From Anastatus disparis (taxonomy: Eukaryota; Arthropoda; Insecta; Hymenoptera; Eupelmidae): a stretch of 64,000 bases of DNA. Below are positions 1 to 14,270 of this stretch, piece by piece (position 1 is the stretch's first letter; every line of letters starts with the position of its first letter). The translations under genes were made by a program, and so were the position numbers. Under the pieces are notes generated by a model. The model saw nothing but the letters and a program-made list of their open reading frames with translations, did not search any database and had not been told where the DNA came from. The DNA lies in assembly GCA_017163975.1 (NCBI GenBank), contig JAFFSR010000227.1:8670501-8734500 (forward strand). The letters are read 5' to 3'.

Positions 1-3000
1 AAATTTCCGTTTCTCATAAAAATAGTGTCATCTAAGAAAGTTAAAATTACCTAAAAATTAAGTTCAGACAGCATCAAGCAAGAAAAAGAATTTGACAGCG
101 AAAAACAGAAGTGAAGCAAAAAAAAAGGTAAAAAAAGAAGAAGTCAAACGTTGAGCACCGTTTTACCAAGGGAAGATAGTACATGCCCGTGATCGTAACA
201 TAAAAAGCTATGTACGTCTGGGAGAGTTGAATCAACGATGCGCAAAGCTTATATACCTTTACTCTTACTCTGGGAGTCCAAAGACTACATGGGAAGATTA
301 TACGAGAAGCTGTGTGTGCATGCGCCAGAGAGTAAAGATGAAAATACGAAGACCGGAGGAGAATGTGAAGTTAAACGAGAGAAACGTTAAAAAAAAAAGA
401 GGAGAGGACAAGAGAATGACGAAGAAACCAAAGGAATGTTAAAGAAAAAACTTTGAAGTTTAATATGCAACTTAGAAATCTTTCCTTAACTTTAACGTTA
501 ACAAGCTGACAAACTTTTAGATTTTTTTAAAAATTCATTTCCAAAGTTCTACAAGTTTTTTTAACTTTTGACCAATTTAGAATATCATAAGAGAGATTAT
601 ACATTTTTTATTTAAAATTTCAATTTAAAATCTTTCGGCGAATCTTCTTAACTGGAAGTACTAGATAATCTTTTTATTTATCAAGTCGCCATTAGCTAAT
701 TAGAAAAGCGTAGAAGCATTCATTTATAAATAAAAAATTAAAACATTTTCTATATTCATGAGAATATAATTGAAAATAAAGGAAGAAATTAAACTCTGTA
801 AATATTGAAACTATTCAAAATGAAATGGCGCTAGAAGTGTAAAAATAATATTGATGATAAAATGGATTAAGTATCAAAAGAGCAGAGCAGATAAGAAAGG
901 AATCCAGCTGAAATAGGAAAAACATCTTGAGATATACAGTGAGCGAATGGAAAATCTAGTGAACAAAGGAAAAAGACTAAGACAAGAAAAAGAAGAAGAA
1001 GAAAAAAAAAGGAATAAGATGATCGTACCGCCAAGGAAGAAATAGCCAATGATATAAAGAAAAGAGCAAGGAAGGGAAGAGAGAAGAGAAGAGAAAGAAA
1101 AAAAAAAGAGAAATGAGTTGGTTTCGAAACTAGAGAATCCCATTCAGAGTGAACCTTTACTCTTATACGAAGCAAGCTTGGATATAACTAAGTCTAGAAT
1201 CCCAGTATGCCTTTCCGACTCTTAACCCTCTAGAAGGCTTTGACTCTATTGCTCCTTTCTCCATCTTATATGTGTATATGTATATACCTATACATGCCAT
1301 TCCATCCCCCTTTAAAACACCCATGCTGGTATTCTAACGTCTGTCTTGGGTTATATAACGTTTTAAAGGAGGAAAACGGAGGGCGAAGGGTAAGAAAGCA
1401 ATAGCTAGACGTTACAAGAGGATGCTATATATATGTAGAGAAGGAGAGAGTATAAGGCTCTTGAGAATCCGCGAAACATCCTTGAGATGCACTTTACCAT
1501 AAATAATGGCTCGCGGGCATTTGCAAGACTATGAGTATGCGGTGCTTTCTCTCTCTCTTGCTCTTTCCTTTTGCGGTCTGGCTAGAAATGACTGGACGTT
1601 CGAGGATGTTTTGTATAAGGAAATGAAATTAGAAGGAGAGAAATAGAGAGCGAAAGAGAGAGAGAGAGAGACTGGAGAAGTGAATTCGAATGGATATATT
1701 TTGTTTGCGTTATGTATATGTAACTGTAGACGAAACCCCTTGAATTCTGTTATGTTGGCGCAAAGAACTTTTGATGTCTGAGCTTGATGCTGCTAAGATA
1801 TACATGATGTAATAATCAGAGAATGTATACGCTGGCTTGAATAAAATTTTCAAAACGAAATAACATAGCCGAGAAAACATCATTACATTTTCATCGAATT
1901 GTTACAACAAATAATATTCAACTTCCACGGGTAATTTGGTTAAGCAAAGATGTCAATTGACTAAGGCTATTAGTAAATAGAATAATAATTCAGAAACTAT
2001 TTTCATTCGAATGGCGTAATGATCGCCGTTTAAACGTTAGTTGGAAAAGTTTTATTAGCGAAAGAACAATTGTTAGAGAGCGAACTTTTACAGCGAGAAG
2101 TTTGTAATGTGATAACTAAGTTTTTCAATTTGTTTTTACCAATTATACTTTTCTTCCTCTCTTTCTACAAATTTTATTGTCTTACTTGAAAGCGTGAAAA
2201 ATCACAATTATATTCTTTTCCAATCCTTGGCAATTTTTCTCGATTTTTCTTCATCGCAAGGAAAAATAATATCAAATCTGACCGAGTTCTTCTAGTTGCT
2301 TAATTTAAAATGTAATATTGAATTTTAAAAAAATTTAAATTCAAATCTCACAATGATAAATTATATTCATTTTATAATAATACAAATAATAAGCATTTCA
2401 ACTTAATGTCATTATGTTTTATAATTACAAAGTAATTTTCATCCTTAACGAAGAAATTTTCCTCGACCTAAATCGTGATTAATATCCTTTCAGCTACAGT
2501 GGATTATATACCAAGATAAAAACGTCTACGTCTAGCTATATAGTGACAAACTCCGCGACGGAGAAATAAAAAATTAAAAAAAAAAGAAGAAGTAGAAGAA
2601 CAAGAGAAAAATATCCGATATAAAAATAAGCGTTTCCATAATGAATGAGAAACAAAAGAGAGAAAAAAAAAGTCGAACAGCAATATCCATTCTTGCATTA
2701 ATCTCATTACGCGCGATTGATGAGAGCAGTATCCGCAATCACTGCTCTCTTCATACAAATTCTAACATGAAAATTTTGTTATCCAAAAAAGGGCGAAAAA
2801 GTTTGCAATCTCTCGTAATTTAATTTTATCTAGCTTTAAAAAAAAAAAATCGAGATATTTATGAGAAATCTCATCAGCGCTTCTCTCTATATACACGTAT
2901 TCTGACTGTTCTAAAACGTGTACGAAATACACAAGCTTACTAGTGCTTTTGCCTTTACCCTCCTTTAATGTAATGTGCATAACGGGGCCAGGATGCACAT

Positions 3001-5952
3001 CAGAGCTGATTCTCCTGTTACGTTGTTAAGCTCGCTGACACGCAATGTCATAATTTCGTTACTCTACCCTTTCTCCGTCTCTCATTCTCTCTCTCCCTCT
3101 ACTTCTCTTTTGGTCTATCTCACAATCTATTTATCCATCTTTCCTTTACCACATTATAACATCCAAGACACTCTTTGGTCTCTCTCTCTCTCTCGCTCTT
3201 TCTCTCTCCGACCTCGTTATGCTCTTAGGTTGCCATTAGGGGAAGAAATTTGATACTGTGTCTAGGTACAAGTAAGCATAAACCTCGTCCATATACATTA
3301 TAGTACCTGCTATCCAAATGAGTTTGCAATTCTGTACATAGTCGAGAGTAACGTTCAATGTGTATATGGGCTTAAGGGTTTGGGAAAGGTACTTCATAAA
3401 TGACAAGTGCGTTGCGATCATTAATCGACACGTGCGGCTTCGAGGGCTTCGTTTGACGCGAGCGTTAGATACTCCTGAGTTTATCGATTTGTAATGGTTT
3501 TGTTATTTATTAATGCACATTTCTGAGGAATAAGTTGAGTGTGAACGTTTGAATTGAATAGTTTACATGAAAAAATAATTATCAGATTTAGTTTGGAAAC
3601 AAAGTGAATCTTTGATAGATTCATGAAATGTATGAATAAATAGAAGTACTATAGAACGTTTTGTTACAACATTATAATTACTACATTTTTACTTGTTAAG
3701 AGAGTCATTTCATCAACTTTTACAATACTATGTTTCAATTTATTTCTTTTTTTTATATTTTCAAGTTATCCATACGATCTATTAACTTTCATTGAACGTG
3801 AAATATTTTAAAATCATGATTTATTTTGAAAACTTCAAAAAACAATACATAACATAAATGCATATAAATATTAAAATACCAGCTAATAAATAATTTAAAT
3901 GAACAATGTGCTGATTTGTGAGTCACGCCATGTGTTTTATTTTTTCAACATTTCGGTAACTGATTTTTTACCCTCTTCATGAACTGTATAATGCATTAGG
4001 TCAATGCCATCGTCGAGAAAAATAATCAATTACAATATCACGAAGTGACATGAAATCAATTCAACCGCGACACCACATCTGTTTTTCGTATTCAAATGAA
4101 TGAACAAAAAAAGGCAATAAAAACAGTATAAAATTAAAAACAGACGAATAATGAATTAAATACTAAATAAATATATACACAGACATAAATTTTTTTCTTC
4201 TTCCAGCTGTGACATATATCGGTGCAGTTTAAAGCATGGTTTTTACTTTTATCCTATGTTTATCAATTAATTTAGGGTTGAATTCATTATGCACCTGTTT
4301 TTAATTTTACTTTGTGTATTGTTTATATTGTTTTTTTTTTTAAATTATTTTGAATAGAAAAAACATGTGGTATAGCAGTTGAATTCATTTGATATCAGCC
4401 CATGATATTTCAATTGATAATTTTTCTTGATGGCTTTGGTCTAGCATATTAATAATTACCGAAACGTCGAACCATCACTTGTAAATCATCAATTTTTTAT
4501 TGAAATGTAATCCAAATATTTTTATATTTGATATAATTTTTATGTATTTTTATGCATATAAAATAAAATTGCTTAAAAGTAGCTTAACAAATAAGGTTCA
4601 TAATAATGTACAAATAATTTAATTATTATTTTTAAATTATTTTTATTAATTAAATTACATTATTTCTGCTTATTAAACAGCAATAGATAAAATTTTCATA
4701 TTGTATTGAAATAATGACTGTTGCGTAGTTAATTAAACGGAATAATAATATTAATTACTATAATATTGAATCAACATAAATTTTCGAATGTAATGATCAT
4801 ATACTTTAATTACGTGTACACAAAATATGTAACGACATCGTATATACCGTCAATATCACGTTTTATTTTAATAAACTGTTATATGTAAATGATTAAACTA
4901 GCGCCATCATTATTCGCTTGAAATTTAATTAATCTGCGAAAAGTTAATGGAATGATAACAAAACTAATTTAGAATAGATAAATGTTTATTCATTAAATAT
5001 TCTGATTTTGACATATCAATAATATTATATTCTTTCAAATGAAGTTTATAACGAGTAATTAACTATAAATTATTATTAATTAATACTTTTTCTAAAATAT
5101 ATATTAAAATTAGTGCTTAAATTTATTTAGAAATTTCTCAATTATAATCTCCTTTTGACTTTTAAAATTGCTTCTAAAAAATTATTTATTTTGATACAGA
5201 TGCCCAAAGCTAATGATCTGCAGAAGCACCAAAAAATCACCTTTGAAATTATCACTAGTTTCGTGCACTTGTATAGAAAATAGTTTTTGTTAACCAAAGT
5301 ATGAAAACAAGATTTTTATTATCTATTTGGCATGTATATTCAAGAGCCTCATTTTCACACTAGGCTGATCTATTTTTATCTCAATGATAATTTTAAGTAA
5401 TGTCTTAAATTAATTTAAAAATCACTTTAAAAATAAAACAATTAATCGCGAATAGTTCAGACATTTGAACAAATCTCATTTAATTGGAAAGATTTTAAAT
5501 TTAATACGCTCTCAGAAAAACAGAGATAATGTCTTTAAAAAATACAAGCGAGAGCTCAAATACTTTTTTAAAACAATTAAACAAGTTAAAAGTCTTTTAA
5601 AGCTGTACATTCCGAAGAAAAACAAGGTTATCTTATTTTTAAATCGCAGATCAGTAAAAAATACAGGCTTGAACAAATTTTAAAGGGCCAAAAACTTCCA
5701 ATATAATCCACTTCAAGAGTGCTTTAGCTAATTTAAAAATCCAAAAACTCTCTAATCCATGTTTTCGAAGGGAAGCGAGTGTTCCAATAATTAAAGAAGA
5801 ACGTGTAAGCACTTGGTAAAATAAATTAAAGTAAGAAATAAATACTCTAGCTCTTATATGTTCATACATAAAAATGTGCAAAACATTTAAAAATCAACAA
5901 AAATAATGATACAATTTTTAATTCTACAAAACTGTGGTGATTTTTTTAAAAT
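1..5952. other. AT-rich non-coding stretch
   Basis: No coding gene is recognisable here. Purine-rich low-complexity DNA lies at about 60-450 and 930-1120, and a short (GA)n run at about 1655-1672. A pyrimidine-rich tract with (CT)n sits at about 3061-3215. A slightly more mixed-composition island spans about 1140-1760. The open frames in these tracts are Lys/Glu/Arg-rich on one strand and Phe/Ser/Leu-rich on the other, as expected from base composition alone. It could be intergenic or intronic. Confidence 0.6.
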
Positions 5953-6147
5953 TTTATTAAACGTCGCTATATTTATGCTATCATAACGATGCTAATTAAC
6001 GACGGAGGTTTTCAGTATGTTTGTGAACAAAGCACATGTATCGCATACAGTGGTGCTTGTATCAATCGGCCTCCAAGAGCGAGATTCGAACTCGGATCCT
6101 CGAGATTACGAATCCATCGCTCTACCGACTGAGCCACTGACTACCTC
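5953..6147 (-). mobile_element. tRNA-derived SINE, copy 1
   Basis: This is a minus-strand copy of a roughly 195-bp family found five times in the window. Reading the minus strand, it opens with GAGGTAGTCAGTGGCTCAG, which contains a Pol III A box. A B box (GAGTTCGAATC) follows about 45 bp later, then an unrelated body and a 3' end of GTCG plus an A/T-rich tail (ACGTTTAATAAAAT). The tRNA-like head has an anticodon-loop-like TTCGTAA. A 3' hairpin pairs CGTCGTTAATTAGC with sequence near the tail. I saw no clear target-site duplication. The copy has diverged from copies 2 to 5, so it is probably old and inactive. Confidence 0.82.
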
Positions 6148-9100
6148 TATAGTGGTCTTCTATTTGATGATAAAATTGTCATCAAAGAAAATAGAGAGTT
6201 TGATATAATTTATTTTAGAAGCGAGTCAATGGATTACTGTGATTGGTTTGGAAAGAAATTTTAATGAAATTTTAAAAAGGATTTTCAAAACAATTAGTTT
6301 CAATATTAATTAATCTAAAACTGAAATTCAACGATATACGAATTCTGCGATTGCAGTGCAACCATAGTTCAAACGTTGAAACTATTGTTGCTCTATAACT
6401 TCGATTAATCGATCATTTTTTTTTTCGTGATCTTTTCTCTACACCACATGGCTAGGAGGAAATATATCCTAGCATTAGCAAAAGCTTCAAGCTGTAAATG
6501 GAAACATTACTATATTTTTGATTTGCAATAAAATAACCATTTTATTTTGTTTCATATTTTTTAGGATTTTAAGATTTAAAATTCAAATGTTTGATTGCAT
6601 TTTTGTTTTGAGAATTCGAGACATAATTTAATTAAGACTAAAAAAAGACATCAAATGGGTTTAGCATGTTTAATCAAATTAATTTAGATACAAGCCATGA
6701 AGTATTCATTGAAGTTTTCCGCAGAGTCGTTTAAATAATTGATTTAACAATTTAGTCCTTTAATGAATTTTATTGCCAGACGCTCACAATTTAATTTATT
6801 AACTTAATGAAAGTTTAAAATAAACGTTAAAGTAATGGATGTTTATAAAAAATAAAAAAAATATTTCTTTGTTCTTAAAATTTTTAAATCATTACGAATT
6901 TCACGATTAAAATGCATATTTATTTTTTAAACGAAGGTTAACAAAAAGGGGCTGCTCTCTCAGTATTTCTATAACGTTATTTTGAAAATTATTATTTTTT
7001 TATCATCGCAAAGCTCCTTTTATGAGGAAACAATATCCTATTACAACTGAACTTTCAAAGCTTAAAGCTTTAATCAACGTATATAAAACGGCGCTTCTAC
7101 AAGCGACACGCAACAACTGCAATTATTCAGGACCACTGGTACTTCTGTATGCGTGCATTAAAAGGGTAAAAAAAAATGAACGAATATATAGGATAAAAAG
7201 AGATGGTATATGAAAAAAAAGAAGAGAGAGAGAGGAACAGAAGTATGGGTAGTAGAAACAGACAGATAGGGGAAAACGAGCGAGAATTAACGAGACCGCG
7301 AGAGGCTGTACGTTAACGAGGAAAGGTCATTGAAAATGAATTATTTCCGATGGCTCGACGCCATTAAAGCCGAGTTCTAAACCCTCCCCCGCCGTACCCC
7401 TTTAACCCTCTTGTAACGTGAGACTTTATGTACGCGTTAGTCTCGCGACCTGGGGTATATCATCGTTGGTTCTTTTTTTTTATTCTTCTTTTTTTTTTCT
7501 CTTCTTTTCCCTCGTTATTATCTCTTATTCCCTATACCATTGTTTCTTATTCTTCTTCTATTTTTTCTTGCACATACATACACACGTTTTATTCTCCGTA
7601 GCAAGGCGCAATGACGCAGTACAAGAGTCATATATGGGCGGTATAACAGTGCGCCTGGGTTATGCGATACCCCTTTTACTTGAGCTTTAACGAGAAGATG
7701 GGTTAGGGAAGATACATATACAATTATAATATGGCTTCTGTAACAGAAAAGGTGCCGCTGCTTTTGCCGCTATTGTTTCCCTCTAGAGAGCTTGTTTACT
7801 CATGATACGAAATAACGCTAAGGTGTCTGTGTATATAGATATACATGTACGAGAAAGAAATTGAGTATATACGAACACTGTGAGAAAGTAGAGATGTGAC
7901 TATCTTTTTAAGGGTTTGTTTGGCTGTTTATTTTGGGAGATAAAGCTTTTGACTGATTCACATTTACTTAAGCCTTGTAATTCTTTCGGATGCTTGTTAA
8001 AGCGAGATTTCTATTTGCGTTATAAATATTTTATGTACTACGAAGCTTCATGGCAATTTGATACAATCTGTTTAATTAATTGAAAAACATTGTTATCTTT
8101 TATTGAAACTGAATCTCGTTATACTTTTATATTTTACTACTACATCATTTCTATTTTTGAAAATAAAAAGCATCGAGGATAAAATGACGGATTTTGAATT
8201 CAAGATTTAGGTGAATTTTTACATTGTCGATGCTCCTGAAAGTATAATGATATGTCTTCAGAAACGTCTGTCTGCGCTCTCGTGCATGGCCGTATAATAA
8301 AATTGTACGTCATACCTTCTGAGCGAATAAAAGTTTCTTCGCAAAATGACGTACGTATATTTAATATTTTAGAACTTTTAAAATCTATAAACTTTTTTTT
8401 ATTTCGATCGAAAAGTAGATTTGAATTATATCATTGCGTACGTGTAACTTTATAAGAAGTGACTAAAGATCAATAAATGATTAATTAATTAACTTAGCTT
8501 ATTTAACGTGTAATAAAAATTCATTTAAAAAAATACAGTGTGTTTGAAAATATTTAATTCGAACACATTAAATTAAAAAAAACAACATAAATTAAATTCC
8601 TATATTGATGTATGGAATACGTAAAATTAAAATCATTAAATAAAATTAATTAAAATTATGTTGAGAACAAAAAATATATTTTAGCTAAATATAGATATTG
8701 AAATGCCAATTTTTTATTAAAAAAATGTTAAATCTCATGGTGCCAATTATTTTATAATATTTAATTTGCTTACCATTACTGACCAGCCTTCCATTAAAAT
8801 TACTTTGATATATAACTCACCTGTAACAAAAAAAAGTTAATAATTATTTTCATAGCGATAAATAATGAGAGATTTTTATTTAGCATTAATTAAAATATTG
8901 TAATTGGAGATAAAATCAAATATAAGTACTGAAAAATGACCAGATCTAATTTTATCAATTGGGTCGCTCTTTTCTTAAAAATAGTCATATTATAGAATTA
9001 AGAATAAGATTTTTAAAAAAGCTCATATTTTCTTTAATTTCCATAGAGTAATACTGATGAATCGAGTCTTTGGGCAAAGAAACGATCCAGGAGAAAGGAG

Positions 9101-11354
9101 CCAAGAGAGAAAAAGAAAGAAAAAAAAAAGAAGAAAATCCGTAATGGAGATAAGAACACAGTACCCACGGAAACGATTAAGTTAAAAGTTTGAACAATTA
9201 ATTAATTGCCGCTCTGCCGCTAGCGATTCCGTTGGAGCTTTTACCTTTAGGTATAGCTTCTCTTACCCTTTTTTCGTTCTACTTTTCTCTTTTTTTTTTC
9301 TTCCTTTTTTTTTTGTTCATTCTCCGTTGGACTTTAGCGCAAGCTCTCCTTAGTTTGCTGCAAAATTTGTGTAATGAAACGAAATAGAATAAGGCAGACT
9401 TTTCGGCATTCTCAAACCCTTGTAATTATGCTGAAACTTTCTATAATTTAGACATGAATTTCTAGTAAAGTTTGGAGGAAAACAATAATTTACAACTGTA
9501 AGTCATTTCTGGATGAACAAGACTACTAACGATCTTGTAATTCTTTTTATTTTCATATTTTGAATATATTTATTTAAAGTTAAAGGTACGTCGTTACCTT
9601 TTCTGTTTGTAAATTAAATTTACTTAGCCAAGCGAATTATGCTAAAACAATTGACGTTTTTATAAATTGTTCAAGTATGACATTTAAAAAAACTTTTTAA
9701 TCCATTTGTAAAACCGATTAATTTCTTTTTCAAAAAAAAAACAAAGTGACAAATTTATGAATACTGGATACATATTTTTAATTACTTAAAGTTATTTTTT
9801 TTACGAAAATAATTCTATGGCTTATTTTGAAATTCTCATATCGCATTACTCAAAGCTCATAAACATATCCTTGCGACATATTTAATGACATCACGCAAAA
9901 CTCCTGTTATCAAAAATGAACAGTGGAATCAGAAAAAAAAGAGAGCAAACATTCGGCAAAAAATATAATAAAATATGAAAATTTGTAATTTAAAGCTTGT
10001 TCATATACATAAAGTGTCCCTTAACTTTCGTCACGTAAAATTTTCTCAGCAAAAAGGCGTACATCTCATATAATTTTGCTCGTGGCAAATAACATCCATC
10101 CAAATAAGGAAGAAATATATCTCAAGCTCGTCTTCGGCTGGTAAAACTGTCCTCCTCTCCTATATAAGCGAACTTTCAAGCACGAAAGATTCACGCTTTT
10201 CCTCTTTCTACTTTTCCTCCTTCTTCCCTTTTACTCGCCGTTACCATCTTAGATATGGTGTGCTTTCTTAGCCTCGTAAATCATCGTTGGTAATTTCTTC
10301 CATTTCTCTTCGAGTCTCAAGCTCGTTTTTGGTTAGAGAGAAAGGAGACAGAGAAATAAAGACAGAACGAGAAAGATACCTTTCTCGGTATGTAGTTTTG
10401 GTGCAAAGGCACATTTGCCAACACCGACAGTCGGATGGCAGCAGCGACGGCGGCGACTTTCTCTTTCTCTCTCGGTCTCTGTCTAGCAAGCACATTTCCG
10501 CCAAGCGTACGTTTCCGGTATAGTACTACAAGAAACTGTACTACCTAGAAGACTTACATGCTACTGCCGGAAATACGCGACTATCCAGCCGGCTAAGAAT
10601 TCTTGAGTATGAAAGAAAACTAAGATACTGAGAAGTCGCCGGTACACGCTAGTTGGCGGATTTTATACTCATTTTTTTTTCTTTTTTCTTTCTTTCTTTC
10701 TTTTTTATTTAAGTTTGAACTGCAATTTTTACCGAGCGCTTGTCTTCGTATTTTGCTATGATTATTTCTTTTATGATAGATGAGTGTAATATAGTTCACA
10801 TTATTTTATGCTGATATATAAAAATGTAACTTTTTATTAATTTTACAATTTTACAATTTGTAATTAAATAAGTGTATTTTGGATTTAAAGTTCTATTTAT
10901 AAAATATATTATATATTCCATTTTCGAAATTATAACATTCATATAATAATAATAATGGTAGCAGTAGTTGTAAAAGCCAAATAAATAAGGAAATAGAAAG
11001 CATACAATATAAACTTATATATGTATGTAAAACTGAATTGCAAAACAGTTGTTCGAAATAGTGGAAAAGCAGAAACATGAAATAGAAAATTAAATTTTCA
11101 ACAGCATTGTCAAACATATATTTTACAAAAACACAGCTTTAGATATATTTTACGATTCTTCTATTTTTTGTTATAAAAAGTAAATACACAATACACTTTT
11201 GAGATTTATAAATTTTTTAATTCCATTAGTTTTCTACATACATATAGAGCGATTTAAATAATTTTATATACATTTATTTTATTAAATTTTATTTATATAG
11301 ATAATATTAGATTTGGTGTTAAAATGTATCGATAATAAATATACGTTCAATTAC
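6148..11354. other. AT-rich non-coding stretch
   Basis: No gene is recognised. A mixed-composition island at about 7240-7700 and another at about 10110-10660 stand out from the AT-rich background and could be regulatory. Purine tracts lie at about 9100-9140 and pyrimidine tracts at about 7470-7570, 9270-9320 and 10670-10710. A short hairpin (CTAGGA paired with TCCTAG) lies at about 6452-6473. Confidence 0.5.
10161..10195 (+). promoter_or_regulatory. possible TATA-type core promoter
   Basis: TATATAAG at 10161-10168 lies in a more GC-containing island (10110-10660), and a pyrimidine-rich stretch follows about 30 bp downstream. The spacing suits an insect TATA promoter. I found no convincing coding exon downstream, and a TATATAAG match is expected several times by chance in DNA this AT-rich. 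Weak candidate. Confidence 0.15.
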
Positions 11355-11536
11355 GAGGTCGTCAGTGGCTCAGTTGCTAGAGCGATGGATTCATAATCTC
11401 GAGGATTCGAGTTCGAATCCCGCTCTCGGCTGATTTATACAAGCACCACTGTATGCTATACATGCGCTTTGCTTACAAACACACTGACGACCTTCGTCGC
11501 TAATTAGCATAAATACATCGACGTTAAAAAAATAAA
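11355..11536 (+). mobile_element. tRNA-derived SINE, copy 2
   Basis: This plus-strand copy is the best preserved head of the family. The A box TGGCTCAGTTGC lies at 11366-11377 and the B box AGTTCGAATCC at 11410-11420. Between them is an anticodon-arm-like segment with TTCATAA, suggesting a tRNA-Met-type ancestor. The first 13 bases (GAGGTCGTCAGTG) are complementary, apart from the last pair, to CACTGACGACCTT at 11482-11494, so the tRNA-like head and mid body sit inside a long stem. The 3' end is GACGTTAAA followed by an A-rich simple tail. It is not a functional tRNA gene, because the acceptor stem is not formed in the usual place and the body continues. Confidence 0.88.
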
Positions 11537-13053
11537 AAAATAAAAAATAAACTGTCTTAAAATTAAAATGTTTAGTGGTTAAAATAATTTTTTTTTTTAA
11601 CAATATTTGTACAACTTGTATTATATCACATTTTATATATTCAAATTTCAAGAATTTAAATCTCCCACAACATCTACAGCACTAAACTATACAACTTTAT
11701 CTTTCGCAGAAACACAGCCAAAAAGCGTCTTACGGCGCCCTCCGCAAAACTGGAAAACAGCCGATGCTTTTCCACTAAGCTTTACCCTTTTACTTCTCAT
11801 TCCCCTTAAGAAAAAGGAGACTAGTTTATCGCTCTGCGACTATACCACCACTAAGATATAGAAAGATTCGGCTTTAACGGTAACTTTCCTCGCGAGGATG
11901 TTATTTACGTGAATGTACGGTCCGAAATTGCGTAGAAAATGTCTTGAGAGAAAAAAAGATATATGTTAAGATTGGCATAAAAATATACCACCCTTAAGAG
12001 ATAAGTAAATCCATTATGGTGCGAGAATCGACAAGATTGATTGAATAAAATAAAACTGTTAAATATTTTATTATCGTTTTGAAAAATTTATTTGTAATAA
12101 TGCAGTTTTTTATAATAACAAAAAATTTTGAATGATACTTATTTGTTAAAATACTGAATATGATCACTTAGCGATTAGCAAATGTGCTATTGAGATATTT
12201 GAAAAATTTTTTTAAATAAATAACTAGCCTCGAATATTTCTAAAATCAATAAATCTTATGAATTGTACAAAAAAATAGATTTGAAGATATAAAATATCTA
12301 CTTTTCTGAAAAATTTTAAATCGATTTCTTTCAATGTTTTCAACTTATCGTGATGCAAAGAAAATGGATTTTTTTCTGATAAAATAATATTCCTTCAGCA
12401 GCTATAAACGATAAGGATGTGAAAATTCTGAAAATTATTTTTGCCATTTTACGTACTTTTAAACGTTCAAATTCGTTCATAATTTTGATTTTTCATAGTT
12501 AATAAGGTACTTTAGATTGTTGTTTCCAAATTGTTATGTTGTAATTTTAATTACGTTTTAAATTACTTAACAAATGCCAGATAGTTTAAAATAATTATTA
12601 TAAAGTTCTATTTGATTTAATTTTGAAAAAGAAACTTAATTAAATAAGTAACTATTTGATTCAAACTGGATTAAATACAACAAATCTACGTTAAGTTTAC
12701 GAAATAACTTTTCTCCGAGTATACGAATATAAATAAGTATAAATGATAAGACAATGTTTGCAGAAAATTCAATCATTATTTTTAAGTAAAAAGACTTTCT
12801 AACTAATTTTTCCATAGAAGAATTTAATATCATGTTAAATCTCGCGTGCTCAGATACAAAAATTTGTTGACTAGATTTAATATACAAAGTATATCCACAG
12901 AATAAAGTAATTCTTCAAACAAAAACTATCGCAGCTTTAGAAAAACTTTGAGGCACTTTATAACTCGTTGGATTTGATAAGCAAAAAAAGAAAAGGAAAG
13001 AATAAAATAAACTTAAAGAAAGCAAAAGTTCTCATGAGTCTATTTCGCAGGAT

Positions 13054-13056
<3 letters not shown>
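11537..13056. other. AT-rich non-coding stretch
   Basis: No gene is recognised. A slightly more GC-containing patch at about 11660-11900 contains short open frames without recognisable protein motifs. The rest is AT-rich unique DNA. Confidence 0.5.

Positions 13057-13116
<60 letters not shown>
13057..13116. repeat. (TA)n microsatellite
   Basis: About 30 uninterrupted TA units run here. The apparent Ile/Tyr open frame across it is an artefact of the repeat. Confidence 0.98.
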
Positions 13117-13120
<4 letters not shown>

Positions 13121-14179
13121 AAAAAAAATGAAGAAACGCAGTTATTGTTTTAAAAAGTAGGAAAAGTATATAAAAACAATAACGTGCAACTGACACAGTC
13201 GTTTTATATATATCCAAGGTTTAATGTATATACAAAGCGACAAGAAGAAAACTTTGCATTAAAAGTCGCCACTTAAGGATCCTCTTATAAAGAACAAAAA
13301 AGCTTCTTCCTACTTGCCAAGTGTCTTATGACGTTAGTAAATCTTTCGGCGAATATAATGTTCACCAGGTACCAAGAGACTAAAAAATAAGGAGAGTTAA
13401 AGAAAAAAAAAAGAAATTTAAAAGTTTAGGGTAAAGAGGAGAGGGGATTATAAAAACGAAAAATGTGTGGGGTCTTGAGTAATGCTCGAGGAGGAGTTGT
13501 AATCTTATTTAGGACGCGTAAAAGTGACGAGAAAATGAGCGCGTGAGCATACAGTATGGAATAAAAAATAATAATAATAAAAAGGGAAAAAAAAAATAAT
13601 ATAGGGGGGTATACTCCTTACTTTGGGAAATTACATTTATTCTGCGAGAAGCGCAAAAGCAGAAAATGTAAGCTCTCGGACGGGAATGAAAGGTCGTGAA
13701 TTTATCTTGAGCGTGAGAGTGCGAAAAGGAATCTGTCTTCTACGCTTTTGAAAAACACGCGAAACTCTACTGAGTATAAATAGCAAATGTATATATAAAG
13801 GTAAAAGCAAAAAAAAGTAGAAAAAAGCATATCTTTATGTTTGCACAAAAGAACTATAGAGCTTATTTTGTTTTCTTTTGAAAAAAGAAAATAAATAAAA
13901 AAGAAACAAAACGATTCAACGATTCACACGCGATATATAGCGAACCTTTTTTCCCTGAAAATTTGTAAGATAGACAACTAAGCGTGCGTTTTTTCGAAGC
14001 AAAGGAAAAAAGGTACGAACATGATGCTGTATCAAGAACCATGAAAAAGGATGCTACTGTTTAGGAATGGAGTGCTACGGTGATAGGGTTAGGAAAAATA
14101 AAACGGAATGAAGAAACAGAAGTGACTTCGGGTAACGCAGATAAAGGAAGAATATTTTCAGAAAAACTATGTGTCTGTT
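13117..14179. other. AT-rich non-coding stretch
   Basis: Purine-rich DNA (about 13380-13470, 13560-13600) and unique sequence. I see no gene. A moderately mixed segment at 13620-13760 has no conserved frame that I recognise. Confidence 0.45.
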
Positions 14180-14270
14180 AGTAAATATTTTTTTCTAACG
14201 GCGTACGCAAAATTCGATTTCATGTACCCGTTTGCGTACATAAAATATCATATTATGAGACGCATTTGTT

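Noticed and set aside
11355..11430. Functional tRNA-Met genes
   Set aside because: A and B boxes are present, but the acceptor stem is not correctly formed. The same sequence recurs five times with a shared non-tRNA body, so these are SINE heads.
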